This document shows, one piece after another, positions 56,300 to 64,000 of a DNA stretch of 64,000 nt. The stretch lies in assembly GCF_028389875.1 (NCBI RefSeq), contig NC_084702.1, positions 47,181,053 through 47,245,052 on the forward strand. The letters are read 5' to 3'. The notes beneath the pieces were generated by a model that saw only the letters and a program-made list of their open reading frames with translations, made no database searches and was not told where the DNA came from. Both the position numbers and the translations under genes were made by a program. Every line of letters starts with the position of its first letter. The first letter of the stretch is position 1. This DNA is from Rhea pennata. Taxonomy: Eukaryota > Chordata > Aves > Rheiformes > Rheidae.

Positions 56300-59200
56300 A
56301 TAAAACACTTTTTGGCACCACCATGTGGTGAAATTAGATGTAGATGAAGGCAGCTTATCAGGCAGTTCAAAATGAAGCACAAAATACATTTTATGACAAG
56401 TGCCTCCTTCTAAAACAGCAGACCAATTTTGTGTCCTCCTCTCACTATGTGTGTGCCCAACAAGAACAGCTATATAACCACACTTGCAGGCAGGCATCAA
56501 CACAACAAACTTAGGCCAAATGAACAAACTTTTAGAACACCCAGATTCAAGAAAGAAATTTACAGAACCAAGTTATCAGTCCCAGTTCCTTAAACAATAA
56601 CTTGGGGGAAATTAAGAGCCTAGATGCTGACATGCTCTTAAACAGCCAGGATGCTGAGAAGGGCTCAGTTCTGCATGCAGGAAAAAAGCCACTTAGGCTT
56701 TTTAATCCAGTGACTCCCTAATGCAAACTGCGTAAGCAGTCCCAGAAGCTGAGCCTAGAACTGTTCTCTCCTAAAAAAGTATCTCTATATCAGGAGGCAA
56801 ATTATATTCTGTGTACTGCTCTCTCCCTTGAGTCCCATTAGTATTTTTTTCTCAGCCTTTATTCAATGTTTAAGTTGCTTTACCATCCACAGTAGCCAAT
56901 ATTCCCTCCTTGGAGGTGAAAGATTATGTTTGAATCCCTCATGTTATCCAAGGCCTGAAAAGCTAGGTCACTCAGTTTCTGAGTGAGTTTTGAAAACATC
57001 TTTAGGTTACTACATCAAAAAGCTTCCTTCAGCCATGTTCATAAAGAGAGCACTTGTGGGTTAGTGCTTTGTACTGTTAGTGTAATTCAAAGTTATCAGA
57101 ATTCATGGGTGGAACCATAACACGTTATTACACCAAGTCCTTAGTCTCTGAATCTCAAATCGGTTTACACATAGGGAGGTACCAAGATGATGACAAGATA
57201 GGAATGACTTCAGGCATATCTCTGGAGCTGCCCAAGTCTACCAGGAAAACTGAAAACTGACAAACTTGGGCAGCAACATGCTTGGACTTTCAGTACATAG
57301 ATTAAGTTATAATTTGGTACACGGGCACAGCTTTGAATGACCATTATTTTGCAGAGAATATTTTAGCTACATAACAAAGAAAGGTTGCATGTAGGCTACT
57401 TCTGCACATTTCTTCACTAACAAGTGTTAGAGAAAAACAAAATTAATAAAAAAGACAATATTACCTCCAGTATTATCAAGTGCCAATGTAAAAGAAATAC
57501 AGCATAGTTTAAATGGGGCACAAAAAGTTTACGTGTGAGTTTATAAATATCAGTCCTCTGTGGTCAGTATTAAAAATCTGGTCTTAGTAAACATACAAGT
57601 CTAGTTACACGAAGTACTTACTGAATGTAATTCCGGAAAAATCTCCTCCATGGCAAAGTACTCCATGAAAGTAGCAAATCCCTCACTCAGCCAAAGATCG
57701 TTCCACCACTCCATAGTTACTAGATTGCCGAACCACTACGACAGACCAAAAACAATCCTTTTTCGCCATAAGACACACACTCACTAAAATTGATGAAATA
57801 ACAAAATGAGTACAGTGACTCCTCAGCTTTATGAAGAATCTCGTGCCAAAATATATATATATTAGTCAAAACCACAGTAATGCCTTTGTATGAACACCTC
57901 AGTACATAGGTCATAAGAGCTGTACTCTGCCTTTTGTACTGGAGATAATACGGCACTCCAAACAGATATAATATGCACCATAGTCACAGTGAGAGCAGGA
58001 AGGGAATTAAAATGTAAGATGACTGTTTTCTAAAAAAGCATTTAAAGGATCCAATGATCCAATACCTGATGTGCCAGCTCATGAGCTATCACTGCAGTTA
58101 TTCGCTTTTTATCCCTTGCTGAAGAGGTTTTGTTGTCATACAAGAGAGCCGTTTCTCGGAAGGTGATCAAGCCCCAGTTTTCCATAGCACCTGACTGAAA
58201 ATCAGGGATAGCTACCAGATCTGGAAAAGATTTGAAAGAGGCTAGGGTTACTGTTGAAAATAATTAATTAAAGCAATTCTGTATTTTAAGTCTACAGACT
58301 GCATTACGTAAGCCCTAAAAACCTCGTTATTTATATCCTATGGCTCATTTTCAAACACAAGCTGCCCTGTAGATTTATAGCCATGTTTCTCTAGCAATAC
58401 TCTGTAACAAACAACTTCAAAGCACTACAGAAATCTTGTCTAAAGATCTTGTGTGAACACAAGCAAGCAGGAATTGCTGCTGCTACTACTGAAGGCAGTG
58501 GTCTTAGAAGGCTGCATTTAAGAACTCTCCCAGTCAGATGCACAGAAAAGTCAGATTGCAGATAACAAACAGGTGTACACGCCTCACAGACAAGAGTTTT
58601 ATATCTCCCTATCCAAGCATGTCACATTTAAAAGGACACTGACTCTTCCTTTGATGTCACATAAAAGTCTAAACAATCTGGAGTCAAAAAGCTCACAATT
58701 TTCCATTTTAGGGACCAACTTAACACTACTGCTCAGTCAAATGCTTAGTCGACTTTTAAAATAATTTTTGGGGAGTCTTATTTCAGAGATGTTTTATGCT
58801 ATCTATCTTTTTAGCACATCTTGAAGAAAGGAACATTTTCCTGTATTTGTCAGAGTTCATTACAGGTTTTTAGAGTTTTTTTTTTTCTATTTAAAAAAGG
58901 CAAAGTTCAGAAAGGTCTTACCTATTTTTTCAAGAGGATAATTTATTAAAAAGTACTTCTGATAAAATTCCAGAAGCTTCACTGTCGTGTTTAAAGCATA
59001 CCCAACCTGGTTTAGATGCTGCGGTATGGCATAGATAGATACCTAATCCAAACAGAAAAGAAAATATTTCAAAATGTACAGCCACAAAAACTCTAGAAGT
59101 AAAAGAGAAGCAGGCAAAAACCCCCGAAACAGATAGGACCAAATTCTGGGGCACACTTTCAGGGGACACACATTACAAACCCTGATTATCAAGCTGTCTT

Positions 59201-61628
59201 TGAAGATTTTTGCTACATACAGAACATATAGCCTATCCAATTAACAGAAGTGTAGGCAAGGGCAGTGCAAGGCTATCAGCTGTTTTATGACACCTTTAGG
59301 ACGTTCCTCAAGAAGAGTTTGCACAAACAAAAGTTCATCTATTTCCCCTTTCACATCCCATTATTAACTGATCCTCCCTGCAAACCTTGATTCATTTGTA
59401 ATTTTCAATTATCACTATGACAACACTAATACCATCCGCAAGAAATTCACTCAAGAACTAATGATTTGCATCAAATCATTACTGCCCCTAAGGCAGGGGT
59501 AGTATCAGATTCAGTGTAAAAAGCTTTCCTAAAAATTGAAAATTTAAGTTCTCCCTTCACTCATGCCAAGGTAGCTACAACAATAAGAATGTTGATCAGT
59601 TAACAAGAACCCACTTCATCCAGATTTAAGGTGTGTTTAAATGCACAAAAAATGTTGAGACTAATTTTTCTGTTCCCCTTTATATTTTCAACTCTAGCAC
59701 ATATACCCTCAAATCAACAAAACTACTAACAAGAAAACCCTTAAGCTGGCCTCCCTTTAGGCTATGAATCCAAGAACAAATAACATTTCAAGTAGATGAA
59801 TAGGGTGCACTTTTAATTTTTGAGCAGATCAAAACCAAGTACATAGCAGCAGAGATTTAATCTAGTGTTGCTGGAATTACAAAGACTTAATCAGCAGCAA
59901 ATTTTAAGCTCAAAAAAACAAAGTCATCTAGGATCTTTTGGAAAAAAATTCACTACATTATCAACATAAAGCAACTTCACACACTCCAAGTTCAGGCTTG
60001 TCATTATAACATCCATGACAATAAGCTCATTTTATGGGAACTGGTTAGTTCAGATTTTTTGTCTCTACAGGCCACAAATTGCTGGAAGATGAAACTGCAT
60101 CTCTAGAAAAACAATATATGCGTGCCCTCCTTTTACAGTCTCCCAGGCCGATTACCCACTGTTGGCAGCAGAACATCCCACCACCGAGATGTTGGCCTGA
60201 TTTGCTATGATCATTCTTGTGCTTTCTCTCCCCAAGCAGATCAGCACTCCTACACGTTGCTAGATCCCTTGGGCACGGGTGTCTTCTAAACTTTGCCGGA
60301 CTTCCCTAGCTTGGTTAAGGCTTAGGGGGCTCAGAGACCCACATGATTCTCATAGTCTTTTATTGCTTCTAATGGTCAGAACGGAGGAGCAGCATATGCA
60401 ACCACCTTCCCTCAGCCAGAACACATCATTCAGTCTTCTTTTCCCCTCTTATGCTCTTTGCTCTGGCATAAAATATTTCTAAAATACTGACATGAAAATG
60501 CTAAACAATCCATGCAAGTTAATATCTCTGTTAGGAACACAGAAGAGCATACCACATAGACAGTTGCTTCAGGCTCTCTGCAAACATGAAAGTTTTGGTA
60601 CACTGTTAATATTCTCCTTGGTAAAGAGCAGGCTAAATGCTTTGGCCAGAAAACAAGTTTAATTAAAGACCTGAATAGCAGTCATACGGGCAGGGAACAG
60701 GGTCGTGGTGGGGATGCAGTTCTTCAAGCTGGACTAAATAAAGCCCATCTTACTAAGCTGTAACTACAATAACTTGTCCAAGTCAGAAGGAAAGTGTATT
60801 GATACAAACCCAGTATCTTTACCTCTGTATGCTGGATTGAAGAAACTTAGGCAAACAATGGTATTACTTTGCTAGCCTAGAAGATAGCATTGCTCAGTAC
60901 AGCTTTTAAAAGTTTCCTCTCCCTCTGAATCTCTATTAGTACTAACCCCATTGGCTTTTTCTAGGCAGGTACTGATAATTCCCACATACCACCACAAAGG
61001 GGCAGCTCCTGCTACAGCCATGAAAGTCACATGAAACTCTTGCACCTCTTGTGAGCAAGATTAAGGAGGATCTTTTAGTATTATTATTTATTTACTTACT
61101 GTAATTGCATACATTGTAGGAACTGCTCACTGACCTTGCAGGACCAAACCCCTGCTAAGGACAAAGATTAAACAGGACCAACTGCTAGATTCTCAGAACC
61201 TCTGGGGGGTGGGGTGGGGAAAGAAACACAAAATAATTAAACCATTGTATTCAAGTGACTAAATACTGACTTCAGGTTGTTTGGAATTTGCTCTAACGCA
61301 GAGTTTGTGGGGGGCAGAATGTCCTGGATGTAGCTACCAGGTTTCTGAGTATAAAGAGGAGCGTATCTGCAGCACTACTGCAACACATAGTAAAAAGGGT
61401 TTTGTAACGTAAATGGCATGTAGGCTTCTGGGGGTGGAGGGAAAGTTGTTCCCTCCGCCCCCTCCCGAGAGGGTACTTTGAGGGGAACAAACATACCAGA
61501 GTCCCATTAGTTTCTTTGCTGATGTTTTTCAAGTCTGCAACAATGAAGGCTACCAAGTAGGTGCTCATCTTTAAACTCACAAAAAACTCATCTTGCACAA
61601 TTCCATTTGTCACAGGAGTAGTGGCTTT
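36180..61628 (-). CDS. LNPEP: LNPEP (leucyl/cystinyl aminopeptidase, oxytocinase, IRAP), exons 4-18, 5'-partial
   Basis: A type II membrane zinc aminopeptidase of peptidase family M1. It removes N-terminal residues from oxytocin/vasopressin-type hormones, angiotensins and other peptides, traffics with GLUT4 vesicles and trims peptides in endosomes. Fifteen exons join without frameshift into 691 residues, matching the C-terminal two thirds of the about 1025-residue family protein. Visible are the GAMEN exopeptidase motif and HELAH zinc site (exon 6), the third zinc ligand in WLSEGFA (exon 7), the catalytic Tyr in LSYIKG (exons 8/9), the beta-sandwich, and the helical C-terminal domain ending in EWL. 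Potential N-glycosylation sites are frequent (NIS, NGT, NHS, NWT, NFT, NHT), as expected for a luminal domain. The exons encoding the cytoplasmic tail, membrane segment and first luminal part lie right of 64000. ERAP1/ERAP2 are excluded by the LNPEP-like segments [17 protein letters not shown] and [10 protein letters not shown] and by adjacency to LIX1. Exon numbers assume the human 18-exon model. Confidence 0.97.
36312..36985 (-). other. LNPEP: LNPEP intron 17
   Basis: 674 bp. It contains a MIR-like fossil in - orientation at about 36780-36890 and nothing else recognisable. Confidence 0.9.
36780..36890 (-). mobile_element. MIR-like SINE fossil
   Basis: 'actctgccacagtttcaacatgtaaccttcagtaagcttatttcccacctgttaaaaggggac' follows the reverse-complement MIR order ('ctctgccacttactagctgtgtgaccttgggcaagttac...cctcatctgtaaaatgggga'). 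Confidence 0.5.
36986..37067 (-). CDS. LNPEP: LNPEP exon 17
   Basis: 82 bp: completes a Lys codon, then [20 protein letters not shown] and ends HLLE. Acceptor TTGTATTTCAG; the donor GTTGGT is weak. Confidence 0.95.
37068..38054 (-). other. LNPEP: LNPEP intron 16
   Basis: 987 bp, AT-rich; no repeat recognised except the A15 (T15 on the sense strand) run at 38034-38048 next to the donor. Confidence 0.9.
38034..38048 (+). repeat. A15 run (U15 in the LNPEP transcript)
   Basis: Starts 7 nt into the intron after the exon 16 donor when read on the sense strand. Confidence 0.95.
38055..38195 (-). CDS. LNPEP: LNPEP exon 16
   Basis: 141 bp: [20 protein letters not shown], then [28 protein letters not shown] is among the best conserved stretches of the helical domain. 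The donor GTATGA is followed at once by a T15 run (sense strand). Confidence 0.96.
38196..38995 (-). other. LNPEP: LNPEP intron 15
   Basis: 800 bp, AT-rich, no feature recognised. Confidence 0.9.
38996..39157 (-). CDS. LNPEP: LNPEP exon 15
   Basis: 162 bp: [20 protein letters not shown], then [10 protein letters not shown] and [13 protein letters not shown]. Helical repeats. The acceptor has a long C/T tract (39160-39210 read on the - strand). Donor GTATGT. Confidence 0.96.
39158..39790 (-). other. LNPEP: LNPEP intron 14
   Basis: 633 bp. The exon 15 end has a G-rich (+ strand) / pyrimidine-rich (sense) tract at 39178-39208. Confidence 0.9.
39791..39975 (-). CDS. LNPEP: LNPEP exon 14
   Basis: 185 bp: [20 protein letters not shown], then the conserved [20 protein letters not shown] and WMISNGTM. 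The paired Cys of ACTHNISNC correspond to the conserved disulphide-forming Cys of the oxytocinase subfamily helical domain. Donor GTACCA is below average. Confidence 0.95.
39976..41198 (-). other. LNPEP: LNPEP intron 13
   Basis: 1223 bp. It contains an A9CG10 tract at 40049-40068 and an A15 run at about 40481-40495. The 90-codon - strand open frame at 40157-40429 has no family resemblance. Confidence 0.85.
41199..41355 (-). CDS. LNPEP: LNPEP exon 13
   Basis: 157 bp: [20 protein letters not shown] through [10 protein letters not shown] to AARVM. Helical repeat of the C-terminal domain. It finishes a Gly codon from exon 12. Acceptor ATTATAG has only a modest pyrimidine tract; donor GTATGT. Confidence 0.95.
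41356..42115 (-). other. LNPEP: LNPEP intron 12
   Basis: 760 bp, AT-rich, no feature recognised. Confidence 0.9.
42116..42296 (-). CDS. LNPEP: LNPEP exon 12
   Basis: 181 bp, 59 full codons: [20 protein letters not shown], then [19 protein letters not shown] and a conserved [14 protein letters not shown] end. This links the beta-sandwich to the helical domain; the GYYIVHY and RxxLINNIFxLA motifs are signatures of the oxytocinase subfamily. Donor GTAAGA. Confidence 0.96.
44661..44691 (+). repeat. (GA)n microsatellite
   Basis: GAGAGAAAGAGAGAGAGAGAGAGAAAG-type repeat in LNPEP intron 11. Confidence 0.9.
47015..47060. repeat. (GTATA)/(GTA)n tandem repeat
   Basis: Repeated TATAGTAGTATAG units. 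Confidence 0.85.
47655..47743 (-). CDS. LNPEP: LNPEP exon 11
   Basis: 89 bp: completes a Ser codon, then [19 protein letters not shown] and ends DQKS. The W-x-IPL strand is typical of the M1 beta-sandwich domain. Acceptor TTTTCCTTTGCAG, donor GTATGT. One N-glycosylation sequon (NFT). Confidence 0.95.
47744..49420 (-). other. LNPEP: LNPEP intron 10
   Basis: 1677 bp, AT-rich, with T11 and T13 runs near 47933 and 48118; no repeat family recognised. Confidence 0.9.
49421..49581 (-). CDS. LNPEP: LNPEP exon 10
   Basis: 161 bp, 53 codons plus two bases: [20 protein letters not shown], then [13 protein letters not shown] and ending WTSDA. It enters the beta-sandwich domain (the WxxxxGFPLV motif is typical of M1). 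The acceptor TATATAG is preceded by an (A6C)n repeat read as T-rich on the sense strand. The donor GTTATT is very weak. Confidence 0.95.
49582..52121 (-). other. LNPEP: LNPEP intron 9
   Basis: 2540 bp. It contains the (A6C)n repeat at 49591-49620 and a short CA repeat near 50461. The antisense open frame at 49727-50269 (180 codons, the longest in the window) has no recognised domain. Confidence 0.9.
49591..49620 (+). repeat. (A6C)n tandem repeat
   Basis: A8C followed by three A6C units. It begins 9 nt upstream of LNPEP exon 10 in the sense direction, where it reads (GT6)n. Confidence 0.95.
52122..52253 (-). CDS. LNPEP: LNPEP exon 9
   Basis: 132 bp, 44 codons, phase 0: [20 protein letters not shown] through LHNHSY to DDLWDSMNE. 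It forms the end of the catalytic domain. The acceptor follows a T11C/TTTCCC tract; the donor GTATCC is weak. Confidence 0.96.
53037..53547 (+). mobile_element. CR1 LINE, 5'-truncated, antisense in LNPEP intron 8
   Basis: It starts at 'tgtccagttctgggctccccagtacaagag' and ends with 'ctccagaggtcccttccaacctcaatcattctgtg'. It is closely related to the copy at 22742-23417 from position 22919 onward. It carries expanded G runs (about 53200-53211 and 53492-53501). It is inserted opposite to LNPEP transcription. No intact ORF. Confidence 0.96.
53660..53690 (+). mobile_element. Short CR1-like terminal-repeat relic
   Basis: 'aacaaccaccactctgtgattctgtgat' resembles the CR1 terminal sequence 'caacctcaaccattctgtgattctgtg'. 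It lies about 115 bp beyond the preceding CR1 and may be a separate, almost fully truncated copy. Confidence 0.4.
55380..55511 (-). CDS. LNPEP: LNPEP exon 8
   Basis: 132 bp, 44 codons, phase 0, starting [20 protein letters not shown] and ending MFDALSYIK. It includes the HPMSS loop and the catalytic Tyr (in LSYIK) that stabilises the transition state. Acceptor TTCTAG, donor GTAACT. Confidence 0.96.
56265..56292 (+). repeat. Poly(T) run, 28 nt
   Basis: Uninterrupted T tract; A28 in the LNPEP transcript. Confidence 0.95.
57227..57274. repeat. Perfect 11-bp inverted repeat, 26-nt loop
   Basis: GCTGCCCAAGT at 57227-57237 and ACTTGGGCAGC at 57264-57274 are exact reverse complements. Confidence 0.95.
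57622..57735 (-). CDS. LNPEP: LNPEP exon 7 (third zinc ligand)
   Basis: 114 bp, 38 codons, phase 0. It encodes [20 protein letters not shown] onward. The Glu of SEGFA, 18 residues after the HExxH Glu-His pair, is the third zinc ligand. Most M1 enzymes have Asn before this Glu (NEGFA); Ser is unusual but not a ligand. Donor GTAAGT is perfect. Confidence 0.97.
57736..58065 (-). other. LNPEP: LNPEP intron 6
   Basis: 330 bp, short intron between the two zinc-binding exons. It includes a brief TA repeat near 57850. Confidence 0.92.
58066..58220 (-). CDS. LNPEP: LNPEP exon 6 (GAMEN and HELAH motifs)
   Basis: 155 bp. [17 protein letters not shown] contains GAMEN, which binds the substrate N-terminus and makes these enzymes exopeptidases; the exon ends VIAHELAHQ with the HExxH zinc site (two His ligands and the catalytic Glu). 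The acceptor is CTTTTCCAG. The residues before GAMEN are FQS, where human LNPEP as I recall it has FEA. Confidence 0.97.
58221..58921 (-). other. LNPEP: LNPEP intron 5
   Basis: 701 bp; no feature recognised. Confidence 0.92.
58922..59042 (-). CDS. LNPEP: LNPEP exon 5
   Basis: 121 bp, starts in phase 0 ([17 protein letters not shown]) and ends after the first base of a codon; donor GTAAGA. It encodes the start of the thermolysin-like catalytic domain, including [13 protein letters not shown]. The last codon is completed in exon 6 as Asp. Confidence 0.96.
59459..59481. repeat. Perfect 10-bp inverted repeat containing ATTTGCAT
   Basis: TAATGATTTG, loop CAT, CAAATCATTA. The octamer ATTTGCAT spans the left arm and loop. 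Confidence 0.95.
61451..61466 (-). promoter_or_regulatory. LNPEP: G-run cluster downstream of LNPEP exon 4 donor
   Basis: GGGAGGGGGCGGAGGG on the sense strand, about 31 to 46 nt after the exon 4 donor. Intronic G runs in this position are a known class of splicing enhancer. Function here is inferred. Confidence 0.4.
61497..61628 (-). CDS. LNPEP: LNPEP exon 4
   Basis: 132 bp, 44 codons, phase 0 at both ends; acceptor TACCTGCAG, donor GTATGT. It encodes [15 protein letters not shown], then [17 protein letters not shown] and ends NGTL. This is the end of the N-terminal beta-saddle domain, with the strongly conserved STYLVAFIV strand of M1 aminopeptidases. Two N-glycosylation sequons (NIS, NGT). 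Confidence 0.96.
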
Positions 61629-64000
61629 CTGCAGGTAAAAGAAAACTATTGTTACTATTGCAGGCAACAGAAGACTAAGACATGCGAGCAGTCAGTGGTA
61701 AGTTATAAAATTACTTCACAAATGGCTAGCAACAGCTTGTAACTAAAAGGTAAAGATGTTCTGCAAGTTTGCTTATGATTTGACAGGATAGACAAGACCC
61801 ACAGCCCACATTTAAATTATTCATAGTTTAATAACTTGAGGAGACCTGGAGCATTTAAGCCTACTTACTCCAAAAAAATTTGTCAAGTTTCATTACAACA
61901 TATTACTAGAAAACAGCATTGTGACAGAGAAACCTTGCATCTCTCTTAGTTCACACTTAAAGCCCCCAATACAAAAGCCCCCCACATGCTTTCTGGAACA
62001 AATGAATCATCATTTCTTCCCAGAAAGCAGCTCTTCTCAAATAAAAATGCATGGGGGTGAGGAAGCTATTTTTAGACAAGATTTGCATAAAAAATGATCA
62101 ACATTCAACTGCCATGCTGAAAGAGGAATGAATTTTTAGGCTTGAAAAAAAAACAGTGTAATTACGTAGTCTGATCTTCGTGTGTGAGCCTAATATCATC
62201 CCTTCTCTGTACATGAACAGAATTTTATTCTCGAACTCCTTTAGCAAATCCGTAACTTCTGTCTTTACTACAGCTTCTCCTTCATAAAGCAGAGATAACC
62301 TATCTACTGTGGCAGCAGATAATTGATTTCCAAGTCAATTATCCTCATTAACAAATAATAATAAAAACGTCCAAAATTCAAATTCGAAAACACACATAAC
62401 TTACTTCTAGCCTAAATTTGAGGCAGCTACTATATGCTGCCATACCAGTTGCGTACATGCTAGTAGAAGATCTGCTTGAGATCTCCTGCCCGTGTAGGTA
62501 TTTATAGACTACGATAAATTCCACCCTTTAACCTTCTCCTGGATAAACTGGGGAGGGGGGAAACCACACACACACACACACAAAGGACTTCTTAAGTCTC
62601 TACATTCAGCATAGCATTCCCAAGACCTGCTGCTATTACAGGATAACTTGTAGCTCTGTTAGAGGTGGGAGGAGGTACATGTATTTATTTTCAGAATTGG
62701 GCCTATCATACAGCAAAAAGGAGAAATTATATAGTATCAAATAATAAGGAGTTGAGGGAGGGAAACAAAAAGAATTAAATTTTTTGGAGTGTAAACACAG
62801 ATGAGTGTAAGGTAACTGTTTTCAATTTGCTGTTTAGCAAAATCATTAATTCAGTTGTTCAGTACGTTCTTATCACTTTTTGATAAGTTTTAATTAAACC
62901 TGACTTGTTCCTCTGAATTGAGCGCTAACATTTGACTCCAGCACTAAATATACAGCTTCACTCCTGTTAATGTCTTTTCATTTCTTTTTTCCACAACTGA
63001 AAGCTTTTCAAATCTTTATTAATCACACAGACAAGAACCAAATTTTAAAACAGAGATTGAGAGGCAGGATGGGAAAAACAGGAAAAGAGCATATGATAAT
63101 TTTAATGCACTTTTAAACATCTCAAAAATTTCAATAGATGCTACTAACAAAAAGAATGGATGGAAGTATGTCAGGAGAAAGGTCAGATAGCAAGCATAAA
63201 TGTAACAAGACAGAGACTGCAGGGAAGGGAAGTGACAACCACTAGATGAAAAAGACTAACAAAACAGGAGGGTAGGAGGGATCTCAGCTTGAAGGAAGCA
63301 CAGCAGCTTCTGCCTAAGTAGGTATCTAAGCAGAAGAGATATAGTATGCAAGGCAGAAGAGGAAAAAAGAGATTTGTAGCTAATACAAATGGTACAACAA
63401 GCAGTGGTAAGAATGAAAACGCCAAAAAGAGTGGCGCAAGAGGCATCATGTCATCTCAAAAGAAATTTATGATGCAGAAGCATCATAAACCATTTGAAGG
63501 ATGATTCTGTGTATGGCATCATGCTGGAACCATGGGAAGCAGCAGTTTCTTTCCAGTCCAGGAGCAGCTAGTTACACAGCTAAAGTGACCAGCAGGGAAA
63601 ATTCATAATATCAACATTTAAAAAGGCACAATACATCCCATTTTTCACTACAAGGAGAATGGTTACAAAGTCGCATTTCCCAAACCTCCATTTTCAGAAG
63701 GTCTTCTATCTCCTCAGAAACAATATTGCAAAAGTATTTCAAAGAATGTTTCTCTGCAGCAAGAAAAGCAAAACTTGCATGTAAATAGGCCTTGAGGTGA
63801 GGAAGAAGAGAGATGCATTAATGATCTTACAGCAAAAGCAGCTCTTCAACAGATTTTCTCCATGTGGATGAAAGCTTGTGGTGTGCACATATGTCAAGTA
63901 TAAAACAGCTCTGACAGCACCAACAGAGCTGCCAGCTGCTCTGCAACAGTCTTCACAGTTGAGCAGAGACAGAAAAGGAAGGGGAGCAGCTCCCTCCTCA
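61629..64000 (-). other. LNPEP: LNPEP intron 3 (partial)
   Basis: The preceding exon, which should contain the CFDEP-type segment of M1 aminopeptidases, was searched for and not found before the window ends. It includes a (CA)n at 62564-62582. Confidence 0.85.
62564..62582 (+). repeat. (CA)n microsatellite
   Basis: About nine CA units in LNPEP intron 3. Confidence 0.9.

Larger units (their letters stand above)
55512..57621 (-). other. LNPEP: LNPEP intron 7
   Basis: 2110 bp. It contains a T28 run (56265-56292) and a perfect 11-bp inverted repeat (57227-57274). Confidence 0.9.
59043..61496 (-). other. LNPEP: LNPEP intron 4
   Basis: 2454 bp. It contains a perfect palindrome with an octamer motif (59459-59481), a G-rich tract (61204-61220, + strand) and a C-rich tract near the exon 4 donor (61451-61466). 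Confidence 0.92.

Noticed and set aside
63650..63800. Possible LNPEP exon 3
   Set aside because: There is an acceptor-like TTGCTGCAG on the - strand, but the frames behind it hit stops at once and do not encode the expected CFDEP segment.

Overview
The window is nuclear DNA of a vertebrate, almost certainly a bird. It is AT-rich, with long introns and long 3' untranslated regions. It carries two recognisable CR1 LINE tails of avian type, some much older CR1/L3-like and MIR-like fossils, and many simple repeats. Two protein-coding genes can be read with confidence, facing each other: LIX1 on the + strand at the left end and LNPEP on the - strand in the right half. This tail-to-tail LNPEP/LIX1 pair is the same order as in the human 5q15 segment ERAP1-ERAP2-LNPEP-LIX1. 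That human segment corresponds to avian chromosome Z, so Z linkage is a reasonable inference.

Layout: 1-4133 holds the last two coding exons of LIX1 (3028-3105 and 3849-4133) and the introns around them. Its 5' exons lie left of the window. From about 4134 to 30840 there is no gene I can support: it holds the LIX1 3' UTR of uncertain length, intergenic DNA, an old CR1 fossil (10391-10710), MIR-like fossils (11240-11340 and 27890-28009), an ancient CR1/L3-like tail (19338-19434), a younger CR1 (22742-23417) and many homopolymer and microsatellite tracts. About 30840-36179 is the probable 5.3 kb 3' UTR of LNPEP. From 36180 to 61628 lie fifteen LNPEP coding exons. All have GT..AG introns and compatible phases, and together they give 691 uninterrupted codons plus a stop. 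61629-64000 is intron, and the first exons (cytoplasmic tail, membrane anchor, first luminal domain) lie beyond the right edge.

LNPEP (oxytocinase/IRAP) is an M1 zinc aminopeptidase. The window holds its whole catalytic core (GAMEN, HELAH with the downstream Glu, and the catalytic Tyr) and its C-terminal helical domain. LIX1 is a small protein of limb and neural development. The two genes have no known functional link; they are neighbours by conserved synteny.

I found no convincing undescribed gene system. The best leads are a diverged collinear duplication (25218-25560 and 31707-32039, the second copy inside the LNPEP 3' UTR), four perfect inverted repeats that are not obviously part of a known repeat, weak or repeat-built splice sites in LNPEP, and a GC-rich island of unknown origin at 13490-13765.
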